Below the pieces are notes generated by a model that saw nothing but the letters and a program-made list of their open reading frames with translations, was not told the origin of the DNA and did not search any database. Below, in pieces: positions 35,481 to 44,972 of a stretch of 64,000 nucleotides of DNA (position 1 is the stretch's first letter; each line of letters opens with the position of its first letter). This DNA comes from Spirodela intermedia (Eukaryota > Streptophyta > Magnoliopsida > Alismatales > Araceae), in NCBI GenBank assembly GCA_902729315.2, contig LR746273.1, positions 1,865,001 through 1,929,000 of the forward strand, given 5' to 3'. The translations under genes and the position numbers were made by a program.

Positions 35481-35584
35481 AAAGATATGAATGCCATCAT
35501 TGATTTCAGATCTTAGATCTCAACCCTTTTAAGTCTTGTAACACTCATTGAGTGTTAGACTATGATGTGTTTATGATGTATTTT

Positions 35585-35690
35585 ATTGTGGGCTAGATCA
35601 AGTACTAGACCATCTCATGCATGCAGTCCATTCTTCACACTTCTTGTACTTCTAGTCTACTAAAGTTATATGATGGATATAGGATATCAA
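35585..35690 (+). repeat. Dispersed repeat, direct copy
   Basis: Matches 39770-39860 in the same orientation and 27330-27440 inverted. It sits at the right side of the copia-like block and could be part of an LTR. A GA-rich stretch follows at 35.79-35.83 kb. Confidence 0.5.
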
Positions 35691-36716
35691 TTAGCTTCCT
35701 TGAGATTCTTGTACTTTATCGAACCCATAATGGATCTAGTGTTCTCTCTCTCTCTCCTTGTCTAATACCATGGAGACATACTCAATGCAAGGGGAGAGAG
35801 GGAGAGAAAGAGAGATAGATAAGAGAAGATATTATCCTAAGAAAAATTTAGTCTTTTTATTTTATACATATTAAACCTATATTTCTTATATTCATGTCAT
35901 GAAAATACTAAGTATGATAACTTGTCACTAAATCAATCCCTAAAACTTCATCTAATCAGATTTGAGGAAATTTTAAATAATAAATCATAGCCCAAAATAT
36001 CTATTTTAAATGTTCAAAGATTATTTAAAAGTATGAAACCTAATCTAAATAATGGATATCCAACCTAATTTGTAAGTTTTTTTATTTTATTGAATGTGTA
36101 TCTCTTTGTTTGATGTACTTAAATTGGAAATCAAATGTGGAGCCCACGTTTCACTATTCCTTTCAGATCATATTTTATCAATGTTAGTCATTCATTTCTT
36201 TGTTGTGTTTTGTGATACAAAAAATTTAAATTGAGTCTAAAATAAGAGGCAAAAATCCCATGCAAAGAAGATCACAGGATTACAGGTATTCAAAGTATCT
36301 GATGTTTCAGAAAATGTGTAGCACACCATGCATACTCATAGAAGCGACCGGGGACTATCGGGCCTGCGCTTTTTAACCGGCCCACGACAGCAAAACGGCC
36401 TACGATGACACTGATAACCTCCCCATGCTCTTCCTCCCTCCCTCCCTCACACCACATGATAACTTCTAAGGACGTCGACCCCTCACCGTGGATTGCGCCG
36501 GCCCCAGTAAGCCTCAGCGGGCCCGGGCTTTTTCAATCAGTCCACGACGGAAAAGTAGCGGAGGAATCGGAAGCATCCAGGAAAGGACTGTTGAATCCAA
36601 TCATGCTCGACGACGGGGTGGGCCGAGCCAAGGAGCAGCTACTTACTTCCTACTGGCGCCGCCGAATAGGCACCGCCGCGTGAGGGGAGGGAGGGGGAGA
36701 AGCCCGGTGGATTCCG
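35691..36716. other. AT-rich DNA, then TMP2 upstream region
   Basis: AT-rich without recognisable genes to about 36.31 kb. From there to 36716 it aligns with the upstream regions of TMP1 and TMP3 (for example GTAACTTCTAAGGACGTCGAC-like and AATCCAATCAT blocks), so it is the TMP2 promoter and 5' UTR. No UPF gene is present here. Confidence 0.55.
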
Positions 36717-38888
36717 ATGAGGGTTTGCGCCACCGCCGGCGGCGACCTAATCGACGACCAGTACGCGAAGCCGTTGCCATGGATCGGGCTGTACATCGCT
36801 GCCGCCTCGCTGCTCTGCGCGGCGTCGATGGCCTACGACGCCTACAGCGGCTTCCGCCGCCTGAAGCTCTGGTTCCCTTGCAGGCTCTTCTCCCTCAACG
36901 CCACCACCCTGACGGTGCTCGGCGTGGCCGCCAAGCTGCCGATGGACCTCAACACTGCCATGCCCCACGCCACCGACCAGCTCACCAAACTCAGCGGCAC
37001 GGTCCTCCTGTGCACGGCGATGGGCAACTTCATACCGTCTCTGGGCTCCATGAACAAGTCCGAGATCCTCTCCAACGTCCTGGCCCTGGCCATCCTGGTC
37101 GTCACCGTCGTCGTCAACATCTGCATCCAGATGGGCACCGGGGTGATCTACGCATTCTTGCCGGAGCACGCCGTCGTGGTAGTCGCCATGATGATCCTCC
37201 TCCTCATCTTCGTCTCCTGCGCCGTGTCGGTGCCGACCACCAAGGACCATCTGGAGAAGCTCTACGACCGCAAGTACGAGGAGGTCTCCTTCGACCCGGC
37301 GAAGGGTGACGGCCTGGCGGCGCTGAAGATGTGCGTGAAGAAGTACTGGCTGATGGCTCACACCAGCAGCCCGCAGTTCGTTCTGGGGCGGTCTGCAACC
37401 TGCACGGCCTCGGGGGCCTTCTGCCTCCTCGCTGCCGCGATCTTCGTGGAGGCCCTGCTGAGAGGCCTCTTCTGGAATTCGAGCCTGCGGCTCTGTCGCG
37501 GGACTTCGGACTACGGCTGGTCGTCCGGCGTGGTCCTCTCAGCCCAGGCGGCGGGTATCCTGCTCGGCACCGTCGCGCCGGCCTGCCGATGGTTCAACGC
37601 GGTCAGATTCAGGAGCACAAACGGCAGGGGATGGAGCTGGAAGGCCGAGTTCCGAGTGGAGGACTACTGGGTCCAGCGGCTGAAGGACTGGAAGGCGGCC
37701 CCGCTGCAGTTCCAGACCGGCGGAGGGAAGGGGGGGCGCCGTTGGAGGAGGATCGCCCATCGGCTGAAGGATGCCGTGATGAGTTCGCTGATATGGGTCC
37801 AGAAGGGGGTCGTCACGGGGAGCAAGTTGTTGAGGCTCGTCTCTGTGCTGCCGCTGAGCTTGGTAGACAGAGGCGGGTTGTTGAGGAACAGTAGCAGCGT
37901 GCGGCCGGAGAATGCGGACCTGAAGGATTATGTGTTGCGCCTCGAAGGGGAGGAAGATCTGGTGCGGCTGATCACACGGTCGGAGAGGAGGGACACGGAT
38001 ACGTGGATTGATAAAGGCAAGCGGAGGAAACCAGCAACCATGGTAGAGCTCATACGGACACATTTCAACTGTAATGAAGGGTTCAGGGAAGTGGGTGCAT
38101 TCGACAATAAGACAATTCCCTCCCTGCGTTCTGAACCGCCGAACTGCTGGGGGCTGCCGCTGGCGACTCTTGCCGCCGTGGCCGTGGCGCTGCCGGGCAT
38201 CGATCGAGTGTCGGTTGACTTGCTGCTCCGTGGGGTGGGCGAGGGGCTCCGGTATGTCAGGCTCATTGAAAGGAATTTGGATGGGAAGGGACTGGTGAAT
38301 ATGAGGGAGGCAGCGGATCTCATCTGGGCTGACGTTGAACTCGACGACCGATGGCTCGGACAGGATCTTCACAGTGTGGCCCCTGGTGAACAGAGAAACG
38401 GAAGGAATGTGCTTGAGAAAGTACAAGAGATAGCGAAGGAACGCGTTCTGGACTTCTTTCGGGGAAATGACCAGGACCCTGAGGCAAATGTTGAAGAGAA
38501 TCCACTCGAATGGCCTGAGAAGGTGCTGGCAGCCCATTGTATGGACAGAGTATGCAGAACCATCCTCGCAGACTACGACTGCGAGCATCAAGCAGATGAT
38601 CAGAGACTGTTTTCCTGGCTGCGAAGGGTGATAGCTAATATACTGGGAGCTTGTCTCACCAACCTGTCAGTTGCTGTTTCCATGGAGTGCATCTGCTGCA
38701 AGGTGGAGGTGAGAGAAAAGAGTGTCAGGGAGGCGGCGCATATTCTTGGAGAAGCTGAGGAGGTTCTTACTCTGCTGGGAGATCCCGAAGTTGCCCGTTT
38801 TTGGCCTGAAGAAAGACAATACATAGATAACTGGCGGAATGAGGTTGAATCTAGTTCACTAGACTCCTCTCAACATGGTCTCGTCTAG
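36717..38888 (+). CDS. TMP2: uncharacterised plant multi-pass membrane protein
   Basis: Single exon, 723 residues, second copy of the TMP family. By eye it differs from TMP3 at only about six residues (for example F/V in LW-x-PC near residue 53, C/S near 166, S/G near 214, R/K near 389, VR/LQ near 399, G/D near 721), which means a very recent duplication. Topology is as in TMP1: about seven membrane segments in the first 290 residues and a soluble C-terminal part. The start ATGAGGGTTTGC is shared by all three copies. No UPF partner lies upstream, and its 3' flank contains the copied tail of the neighbouring WD40 gene. The frame is intact, so it is probably functional. Confidence 0.85.
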   Translation: MRVCATAGGDLIDDQYAKPLPWIGLYIAAASLLCAASMAYDAYSGFRRLKLWFPCRLFSLNATTLTVLGVAAKLPMDLNTAMPHATDQLTKLSGTVLLCTAMGNFIPSLGSMNKSEILSNVLALAILVVTVVVNICIQMGTGVIYAFLPEHAVVVVAMMILLLIFVSCAVSVPTTKDHLEKLYDRKYEEVSFDPAKGDGLAALKMCVKKYWLMAHTSSPQFVLGRSATCTASGAFCLLAAAIFVEALLRGLFWNSSLRLCRGTSDYGWSSGVVLSAQAAGILLGTVAPACRWFNAVRFRSTNGRGWSWKAEFRVEDYWVQRLKDWKAAPLQFQTGGGKGGRRWRRIAHRLKDAVMSSLIWVQKGVVTGSKLLRLVSVLPLSLVDRGGLLRNSSSVRPENADLKDYVLRLEGEEDLVRLITRSERRDTDTWIDKGKRRKPATMVELIRTHFNCNEGFREVGAFDNKTIPSLRSEPPNCWGLPLATLAAVAVALPGIDRVSVDLLLRGVGEGLRYVRLIERNLDGKGLVNMREAADLIWADVELDDRWLGQDLHSVAPGEQRNGRNVLEKVQEIAKERVLDFFRGNDQDPEANVEENPLEWPEKVLAAHCMDRVCRTILADYDCEHQADDQRLFSWLRRVIANILGACLTNLSVAVSMECICCKVEVREKSVREAAHILGEAEEVLTLLGDPEVARFWPEERQYIDNWRNEVESSSLDSSQHGLV

Positions 38889-39281
38889 TTCTCCTTCAGA
38901 TGAGTAGATCTCTGGACTCACTCTAGAAAAGCATATGCTCTCGACAGGATGGTACCATCTCCGCCCATATTTGTACAATTGAAAATTAAAAAAATGTCGC
39001 TTCAAATGTAAAAAATATGTACAAAAGTTGGCGGTTCTAAGAACACTCCTAATAAAGGCCGAGTGATCCGATAAAGACTGTCAGTTGTTGGTAGTGAGTG
39101 GTTTTCAAGTGAGTTGTGACTTCCAGAGATTGTGATGCGATATGAGTAATCAATATCTGAATTTGAGTTCATCCTGTGAAGTTTGTTCTCAAATCTCTAT
39201 GCCATGTATGTACAGTATAGAGACCTGAATCATTCACAAGTAATGCTATACATAGAAAGAAAAGAAAAGGAAAGATACCCT
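38889..39281. other. TMP2 3' flank, near-identical to the TMP3 3' flank
   Basis: Matches 44580-44972 at a constant offset of 5,691 bp with almost no mismatches. It holds the 3' UTR of TMP2. Confidence 0.8.
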
Positions 39282-39378
39282 TCAAAATATATTATTCTGC
39301 CGATTTAGCAGGCGTGGCAAGCCGAAGTTTTGGAATATCTTGATTTCCCCTCCGAGGCCAGCTGTTACCATCACCAGA
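39282..39378 (-). pseudogene. Truncated 3' end of the WD40 gene's last exon
   Basis: This matches the last ~30 codons of the WD40 gene (44973 to about 45069), including the codons for [15 protein letters not shown] and the stop, at the same 5,691-bp offset as TMP2/TMP3. Homology ends at about 39378 and the rest of the WD40 gene is absent. It is a passenger fragment of the tandem duplication and marks its breakpoint. Confidence 0.85.
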
Positions 39379-39769
39379 TCTCACACTAACCAGTCTTTAG
39401 TGTGATTAAAATTGAACTGTGTTTTTAAGGGTTCTCTGGAAACTGGGCCAATTTAAAGACACCATTTTGTACTCGTAGAAGTATGATTCTATATTTCAAA
39501 ACTTTTCTTCTCTTTTGTGATTCTATCTTTTTACTTGTGAATTCAAGAGAATATTAAGCTTCGTGAATTGAAAGATTGTTCCAACAAGTCCTTGCAGATT
39601 CAATGATCTAAGTTTCTAAGTTCTATCTTTTCTGGACATGGGTTCTTCATCAAAATTTTATTTCTCATGAATTTATGGGCAGAATTTGATCTTCATGTAA
39701 CTCCAACTATGTTAGTTAACTATAACTGAGAAAACTAGTATACGATGTGTTTATCACATGTTTGATTAT

Positions 39770-39860
39770 GGGTCTGATCAAGTACGAGATCATCTCCTTC
39801 ATTTAGTCCATTCTTCAAGCTTCCTTGACTTCTAGTTCACTAGAGTTGGATGGTGGACAT
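39770..39860 (+). repeat. Dispersed repeat, direct copy
   Basis: Third member of the small repeat family also seen at 35585-35690 (same strand) and 27330-27440 (inverted). Confidence 0.55.
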
Positions 39861-39898
39861 GCTACATCACAAATTGGCCCGGGGTGGGATGCAGATTT

Positions 39899-39926
<28 letters not shown>
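39899..39926. repeat. (AG)14 microsatellite
   Basis: Uninterrupted AG units just right of the dispersed repeat. Confidence 0.95.
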
Positions 39927-39930
<4 letters not shown>

Positions 39931-40148
39931 AACACATGTAATATTCGTCTTTATGGATATAACCTTGTTATATGCAACTAATTGGTATAATAAACTCAAA
40001 ACTATGATAGTTTCGTGGTGAACTGGTTGAATGAAATACGAATATTTCATTCATAACCCTCTGTTCTTGCATTAGAAGCTGGCTTGATTTCTGAGAAATA
40101 AAATCGCGAGTTATTGTCACCCCTTGCCAAACTACCTCGCAGCATTAA

Positions 40149-41914
40149 TTAAATGCTCCCAACATCAAGAGGGAAGGCTTTGTGGATACGCGCCACGACG
40201 ACGACGATGGAGACCAAGATGGAGAGCATGAACGATGAGCGTAGCGCATCCTCCTGGAGGCCCTTCTGATGGCCCTCCTCGGCCTTCCTGTGGCCCGGGA
40301 GGAGGAGCTCGTCCACGATCTTGGCGATCTTCTGGACCAATTCCAGTATCTTGGACTTGCTCAGGTCGAAGACCCAGTTCAACGCTCTCGCCGAAAGATT
40401 GCTGAGGATCGTCCCTTCAACCTCGTCAGCCCTCGATCTCCGGGCCTCATCTGCTGCACAAAAATAAAAGTTTCCAGCACAGAGGAGAGAATGAGGTGTG
40501 GAGAACCAGCGTTATGCGGTCCGTAAGGGGTGTCAGCAACTGGGGTCTGGTCAGATTTCTCTGCATTCAAGTCTCAGCCCCCCTCCAAACTGGCAAATGA
40601 AGTGACTCTCTCTCTCTCTCCCTCTCTCACTCACTCACTCTTGCTCGCTAGCAAGTGCATGCCATTTATAGAATGGGAGGTCCGGAGCTTTTTACTTAGT
40701 TTTTTTAAGGGGCTAGGATGCGGATTTGAGATTTTCGGGAGCATTGAATGCATAGAACAGATCTTAGCATGATTAATGAGACGTGATTCTAACAGCGATT
40801 GGGCGATATAACGAGGGAATGGTTTATTGGAGCATTCTCTGGTTGAAAAGTAATGGAGCATATGCTATGAATCGTCTGAACTAGTAGCTCTAAAAAACAA
40901 AATATTAGCTAGCCTGAGTGTGAACACAGATGGAAAGTAGAAGAACCTGAATAGAAGGCCGCCCTGAGCTCTTGCACTGATTCGTTCTTCATTACGGCAT
41001 CCCAGACGGCTTTGTCCGTCGCCAATGAAACTACGGTCCTCTGCATTATTTCAAATGATAGAAGTGAATAGATGATTATAGTCGTGTGAGATGATCGGAA
41101 CCGCAAGAAAAAGGAAGAAAAAGAGAAGCACATCTCGGAGGAAACTTGGAGATATTATCGATTATCGATTTGTGGCCGTAAACATTCTGGAGCAGGTTAT
41201 CCACCAATTACGGATGATTCCATTATACATGTTGGCAAATAAATAGCCCTCAGATTATCATTTCAGAGAGCATTTGATCTCCACTTCGTTTTAGAAATCG
41301 TTAAGAGCTACTGGTATGGATAGAGAAAGAGGCGGTTTGGGTGAAACCAAAGATCTGATACTACCTTAACGGACGGATTTATCTGTAGCAGACGAAACGC
41401 ATCGTGAACTCTCCTGCGTGCAAGAGACTGGGATCCATTGGCGCTGTAAAGCTGTCTTGCAGGCTCATGAGAAGACGCATCTGGAAGGAACATCCTGCGC
41501 GCTCGACAAATCGGAAGACGATGCTGAGTATACGATGACGACTCAGTAGAACACGCTGAGCAGAAGAAGCAGTGGATTGCAGAAGCATAAAGGGGGCCCC
41601 TACTGCTGGATGGAGGAGACGGCCTCGGCTGCCTCCTCCCTGGACGGGACTGGACCGAAGATGAAGCGATCGGCTAACTGGTACCTACCGACCTGCTCGG
41701 CATCTTCCTTCACGAGGGAGCGGTGCCGCCGGGTACCCGTCTCCGCCACCACGGCGGAGGAAGAATGCGACGAACCTGAGAACTGGAACCGCGCGAATGA
41801 AGCGATATTCGCGAGGCCTCCATTGTTGCCGGCGGCTCCAGCAGCCGAGATCACTAGCTGCGCGGCATCCACGGCCGCCCCGAGGCATCCACCAGCAGCC
41901 CCTCCGCTTCCCAT
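40149..41914 (-). CDS. UPF: uncharacterised plant protein, intact copy
   Basis: Four exons: 41914-41604, 41494-41365, 41040-40947, 40453-40149, all GT-AG and in phase, 279 residues. I recognise it as a plant family of unknown function. Exon 1 has a glycine/alanine-rich start, then DRFIFGPVPSREEAAEAVSS. Exon 2 ends VHDAFRLLQINPSVK. Exon 3 is RTVVSLATDKAVWDAVMKN followed by ESVQELRAAF. Exon 4 has an amphipathic segment LNWVFDLSKSKILELVQKIA and near the C-terminus a single hydrophobic stretch SSFMLSILVSIVVVVARI, which suggests a tail anchor. It diverges from TMP3 with about 490 bp between the start codons. A broken copy lies upstream of TMP1. No enzymatic motif is visible. Confidence 0.82.
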
Positions 41915-42407
41915 CTTCCCCTGCTCCTCGTCCTCCTCATCCCTCCGTCCCTCATCCCTATGAGCGAATTTTTAAGGACGTAAACTGGTCATCGTGGACT
42001 GGTGCGTCATCTCCGAAAGCTGCTCCCCACTCCGTAGTCGCCTTTCATGAGGGGCTAACTTCAGAGTGAAGCGACCGAGATGAGACCGAGAATCTCCTCA
42101 TCCTCTTCCTCCGTCACTCCCTCCCTCACCCCCACGTGGTAACTTCTATGGACGTCGACTGTTCATCGTGGATTATGCCGGCCCCAGGAACTGTTAGCGG
42201 GCTGGATTTTGATTCGGTTCACGACAGAAAAGCAGCACAGGATTGTAGCACCACAGATAAGTCGGAAGCGTCCAGGAAGGGACTGTCGAATCCAATCATC
42301 GACAACGGGGTGGGCGGAGTCAAGGAGCAGCTACTTACTTCCTTGTGGCGCCGCCGAATAGGCACCGCCGCGTGCGGGGAGGGGGGGGAGAAGCCCGGTG
42401 GATTCCG
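41915..42407. promoter_or_regulatory. Shared divergent promoter of UPF and TMP3
   Basis: 493 bp separate the two start codons. The sequence contains CCTCC/CTCCC-rich tracts near 41.93 and 42.12 kb and an ACGTGG element at about 42134. The TMP3 side aligns with the TMP1 and TMP2 upstream regions. A bidirectional promoter is inferred from the spacing only. Confidence 0.5.
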
Positions 42408-44579
42408 ATGAGGGTTTGCGCCACCGCCGGCGGCGACCTAATCGACGACCAGTACGCGAAGCCGTTGCCATGGATCGGGCTGTACATCGCTGCCGCCTCG
42501 CTGCTCTGCGCGGCGTCGATGGCCTACGACGCCTACAGCGGCTTCCGCCGCCTGAAGCTCTGGGTCCCTTGCAGGCTCTTCTCCCTCAACGCCACCACCC
42601 TGACGGTGCTCGGCGTGGCCGCCAAGCTGCCGATGGACCTCAACACTGCCATGCCCCACGCCACCGACCAGCTCACCAAACTCAGCGGCACGGTCCTCCT
42701 GTGCACGGCGATGGGCAACTTCATACCGTCTCTGGGCTCCATGAACAAGTCCGAGATCCTCTCCAACGTCCTGGCCCTGGCCATCCTGGTCGTCACCGTC
42801 GTCGTCAACATCTGCATCCAGATGGGCACCGGCGTGATCTACGCATTCTTGCCGGAGCACGCCGTCGTGGTAGTCGCCATGATGATCCTCCTCCTCATCT
42901 TCGTCTCCTCCGCCGTGTCGGTGCCGACCACCAAGGACCATCTGGAGAAGCTCTACGACCGCAAGTACGAGGAGGTCTCCTTCGACCCGGCGAAGGGTGA
43001 CGGCCTGGCGGCGCTGAAGATGTGCGTGAAGAAGTACTGGCTGATGGCTCACACCGGCAGCCCGCAGTTCGTTCTGGGGCGGTCTGCAACCTGCACGGCC
43101 TCGGGGGCCTTCTGCCTCCTCGCTGCCGCGATCTTCGTGGAGGCCCTGCTGAGAGGCCTCTTCTGGAATTCGAGCCTGCGGCTCTGTCGCGGGACTTCGG
43201 ACTACGGCTGGTCGTCCGGCGTGGTCCTCTCAGCCCAGGCGGCGGGTATCCTGCTCGGCACCGTCGCGCCGGCCTGCCGATGGTTCAACGCGGTCAGATT
43301 CAGGAGCACAAACGGCAGGGGATGGAGCTGGAAGGCCGAGTTCCGAGTGGAGGACTACTGGGTCCAGCGGCTGAAGGACTGGAAGGCGGCCCCGCTTCAG
43401 TTCCAGACCGGCGGAGGGAAGGGGGGGCGCCGTTGGAGGAGGATCGCCCATCGGCTGAAGGATGCCGTGATGAGTTCGCTGATATGGGTCCAGAAGGGGG
43501 TCGTCACGGGGAGCAAGTTGTTGAGGCTCGTCTCTGTGCTGCCGCTGAGCTTGGTAGACAAAGGCGGGTTGTTGAGGAACAGTAGCAGCCTGCAGCCGGA
43601 GAATGCGGACCTGAAGGATTATGTGTTGCGCCTCGAAGGGGAGGAAGATCTGGTGCGGCTGATCACACGGTCGGAGAGGAGGGACACGGATACGTGGATT
43701 GATAAAGGCAAGCGGAGGAAACCAGCAACCATGGTAGAGCTCATACGGACACATTTCAACTGTAATGAAGGGTTCAGGGAAGTGGGTGCATTCGACAATA
43801 AGACAATTCCCTCCCTGCGTTCTGAACCGCCGAACTGCTGGGGGCTGCCGCTGGCGACTCTTGCCGCCGTGGCCGTGGCGCTGCCGGGCATCGATCGAGT
43901 GTCGGTTGACTTGCTGCTCCGTGGGGTGGGCGAGGGGCTCCGGTATGTCAGGCTCATTGAAAGGAATTTGGATGGGAAGGGACTGGTGAATATGAGGGAG
44001 GCAGCGGATCTCATCTGGGCTGACGTTGAACTCGACGACCGATGGCTCGGACAGGATCTTCACAGTGTGGCCCCTGGTGAACAGAGAAACGGAAGGAATG
44101 TGCTTGAGAAAGTACAAGAGATAGCGAAGGAACGCGTTCTGGACTTCTTTCGGGGGAATGACCAGGACCCTGAGGCAAATGTTGAAGAGAATCCCCTCGA
44201 ATGGCCTGAGAAGGTGCTGGCAGCCCATTGTATGGACAGAGTATGCAGAACCATCCTCGCAGACTACGACTGCGAGCATCAAGCAGATGATCAGAGACTG
44301 TTTTCCTGGCTGCGAAGGGTGATAGCTAATATACTGGGAGCTTGTCTCACCAACCTGTCAGTTGCTGTTTCCATGGAGTGCATCTGCTGCAAGGTGGAGG
44401 TGAGAGAAAAGAGTGTCAGGGAGGCGGCGCATATTCTTGGAGAAGCTGAGGAGGTTCTTACTCTGCTGGGAGATCCCGAAGTTGCCCGTTTTTGGCCTGA
44501 AGAAAGACAATACATAGATAACTGGCGGAATGAGGTTGAATCTAGTTCACTAGACTCCTCTCAACATGATCTCGTCTAG
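42408..44579 (+). CDS. TMP3: uncharacterised plant multi-pass membrane protein
   Basis: Single exon, 723 residues, almost identical to TMP2 (about six residue differences). About seven membrane segments occupy residues 21-290; the rest is soluble. An in-frame ATG 21 codons upstream (42345) exists, but I chose 42408 because all three copies share this start and the upstream codons do not belong to the family. It is the only copy that keeps both original neighbours, the divergent UPF gene on its left and the full WD40 gene tail-to-tail on its right, so it probably occupies the ancestral locus. Confidence 0.87.
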   Translation: MRVCATAGGDLIDDQYAKPLPWIGLYIAAASLLCAASMAYDAYSGFRRLKLWVPCRLFSLNATTLTVLGVAAKLPMDLNTAMPHATDQLTKLSGTVLLCTAMGNFIPSLGSMNKSEILSNVLALAILVVTVVVNICIQMGTGVIYAFLPEHAVVVVAMMILLLIFVSSAVSVPTTKDHLEKLYDRKYEEVSFDPAKGDGLAALKMCVKKYWLMAHTGSPQFVLGRSATCTASGAFCLLAAAIFVEALLRGLFWNSSLRLCRGTSDYGWSSGVVLSAQAAGILLGTVAPACRWFNAVRFRSTNGRGWSWKAEFRVEDYWVQRLKDWKAAPLQFQTGGGKGGRRWRRIAHRLKDAVMSSLIWVQKGVVTGSKLLRLVSVLPLSLVDKGGLLRNSSSLQPENADLKDYVLRLEGEEDLVRLITRSERRDTDTWIDKGKRRKPATMVELIRTHFNCNEGFREVGAFDNKTIPSLRSEPPNCWGLPLATLAAVAVALPGIDRVSVDLLLRGVGEGLRYVRLIERNLDGKGLVNMREAADLIWADVELDDRWLGQDLHSVAPGEQRNGRNVLEKVQEIAKERVLDFFRGNDQDPEANVEENPLEWPEKVLAAHCMDRVCRTILADYDCEHQADDQRLFSWLRRVIANILGACLTNLSVAVSMECICCKVEVREKSVREAAHILGEAEEVLTLLGDPEVARFWPEERQYIDNWRNEVESSSLDSSQHDLV

Positions 44580-44972
44580 TTCTCCTTCAGATGAGTAGAT
44601 CTCTGGACTCACTCTAGAAAAGCATATGCTCTCGACAGGATGATACCATCTCCGCCCATATTTGTACAATTGAAAATTAAAAAAATGTCGCTTCAAATGT
44701 AAAAAATATGTACAAAAGTTGGCGGTTCTAAGAACACTCCTAATAAAGGCCGAGTGATCCGATAAAGACTGTCAGTTGTTGGTAGTGAGTGGTTTTCAAG
44801 TGAGTTGTGACTTCCAGAGATTGTGATGCGATATGAGTAATCAATATCTGAATTTGAGTTCATCCTGTGAAGTTTGTTCTCAAATCTCTATGCCATGTAT
44901 GTACAGTATAGAGACCTGAATCATTCACAAGTAATGCTATACATAGAAAGAAAAGAAAAGGAAAGATACCCT
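44580..44972. other. Tail-to-tail spacer between TMP3 and the WD40 gene
   Basis: 393 bp with the 3' ends of both genes. Near-identical to 38889-39281. Confidence 0.7.

Larger units (their letters stand above)
39379..40148. other. Left flank of the second UPF/TMP unit
   Basis: Starts at the duplication breakpoint. It then aligns with 27.6-28.25 kb (shared GGTTCTTCATCAAAATTTT, ATATTTCATTCA and others), so it is the intergenic DNA that precedes the UPF gene in each unit. It contains a dispersed repeat at 39770-39860 and a (AG)n tract at 39899-39926. No gene. Confidence 0.6.

Noticed and set aside
37539-38591. Long minus-strand frames (350 codons here and at 43230-44282, 204 codons at 36747-37361) opposite the TMP genes
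   Set aside because: They mirror the codon pattern of the GC-rich sense genes, are rich in Arg, Pro and His, and have no family character.
42345-42407. Upstream in-frame start that would add 21 residues to TMP3
   Set aside because: TMP1 and TMP2 start at the conserved ATGAGGGTTTGC; the added residues are arginine/glycine-rich UTR sequence.
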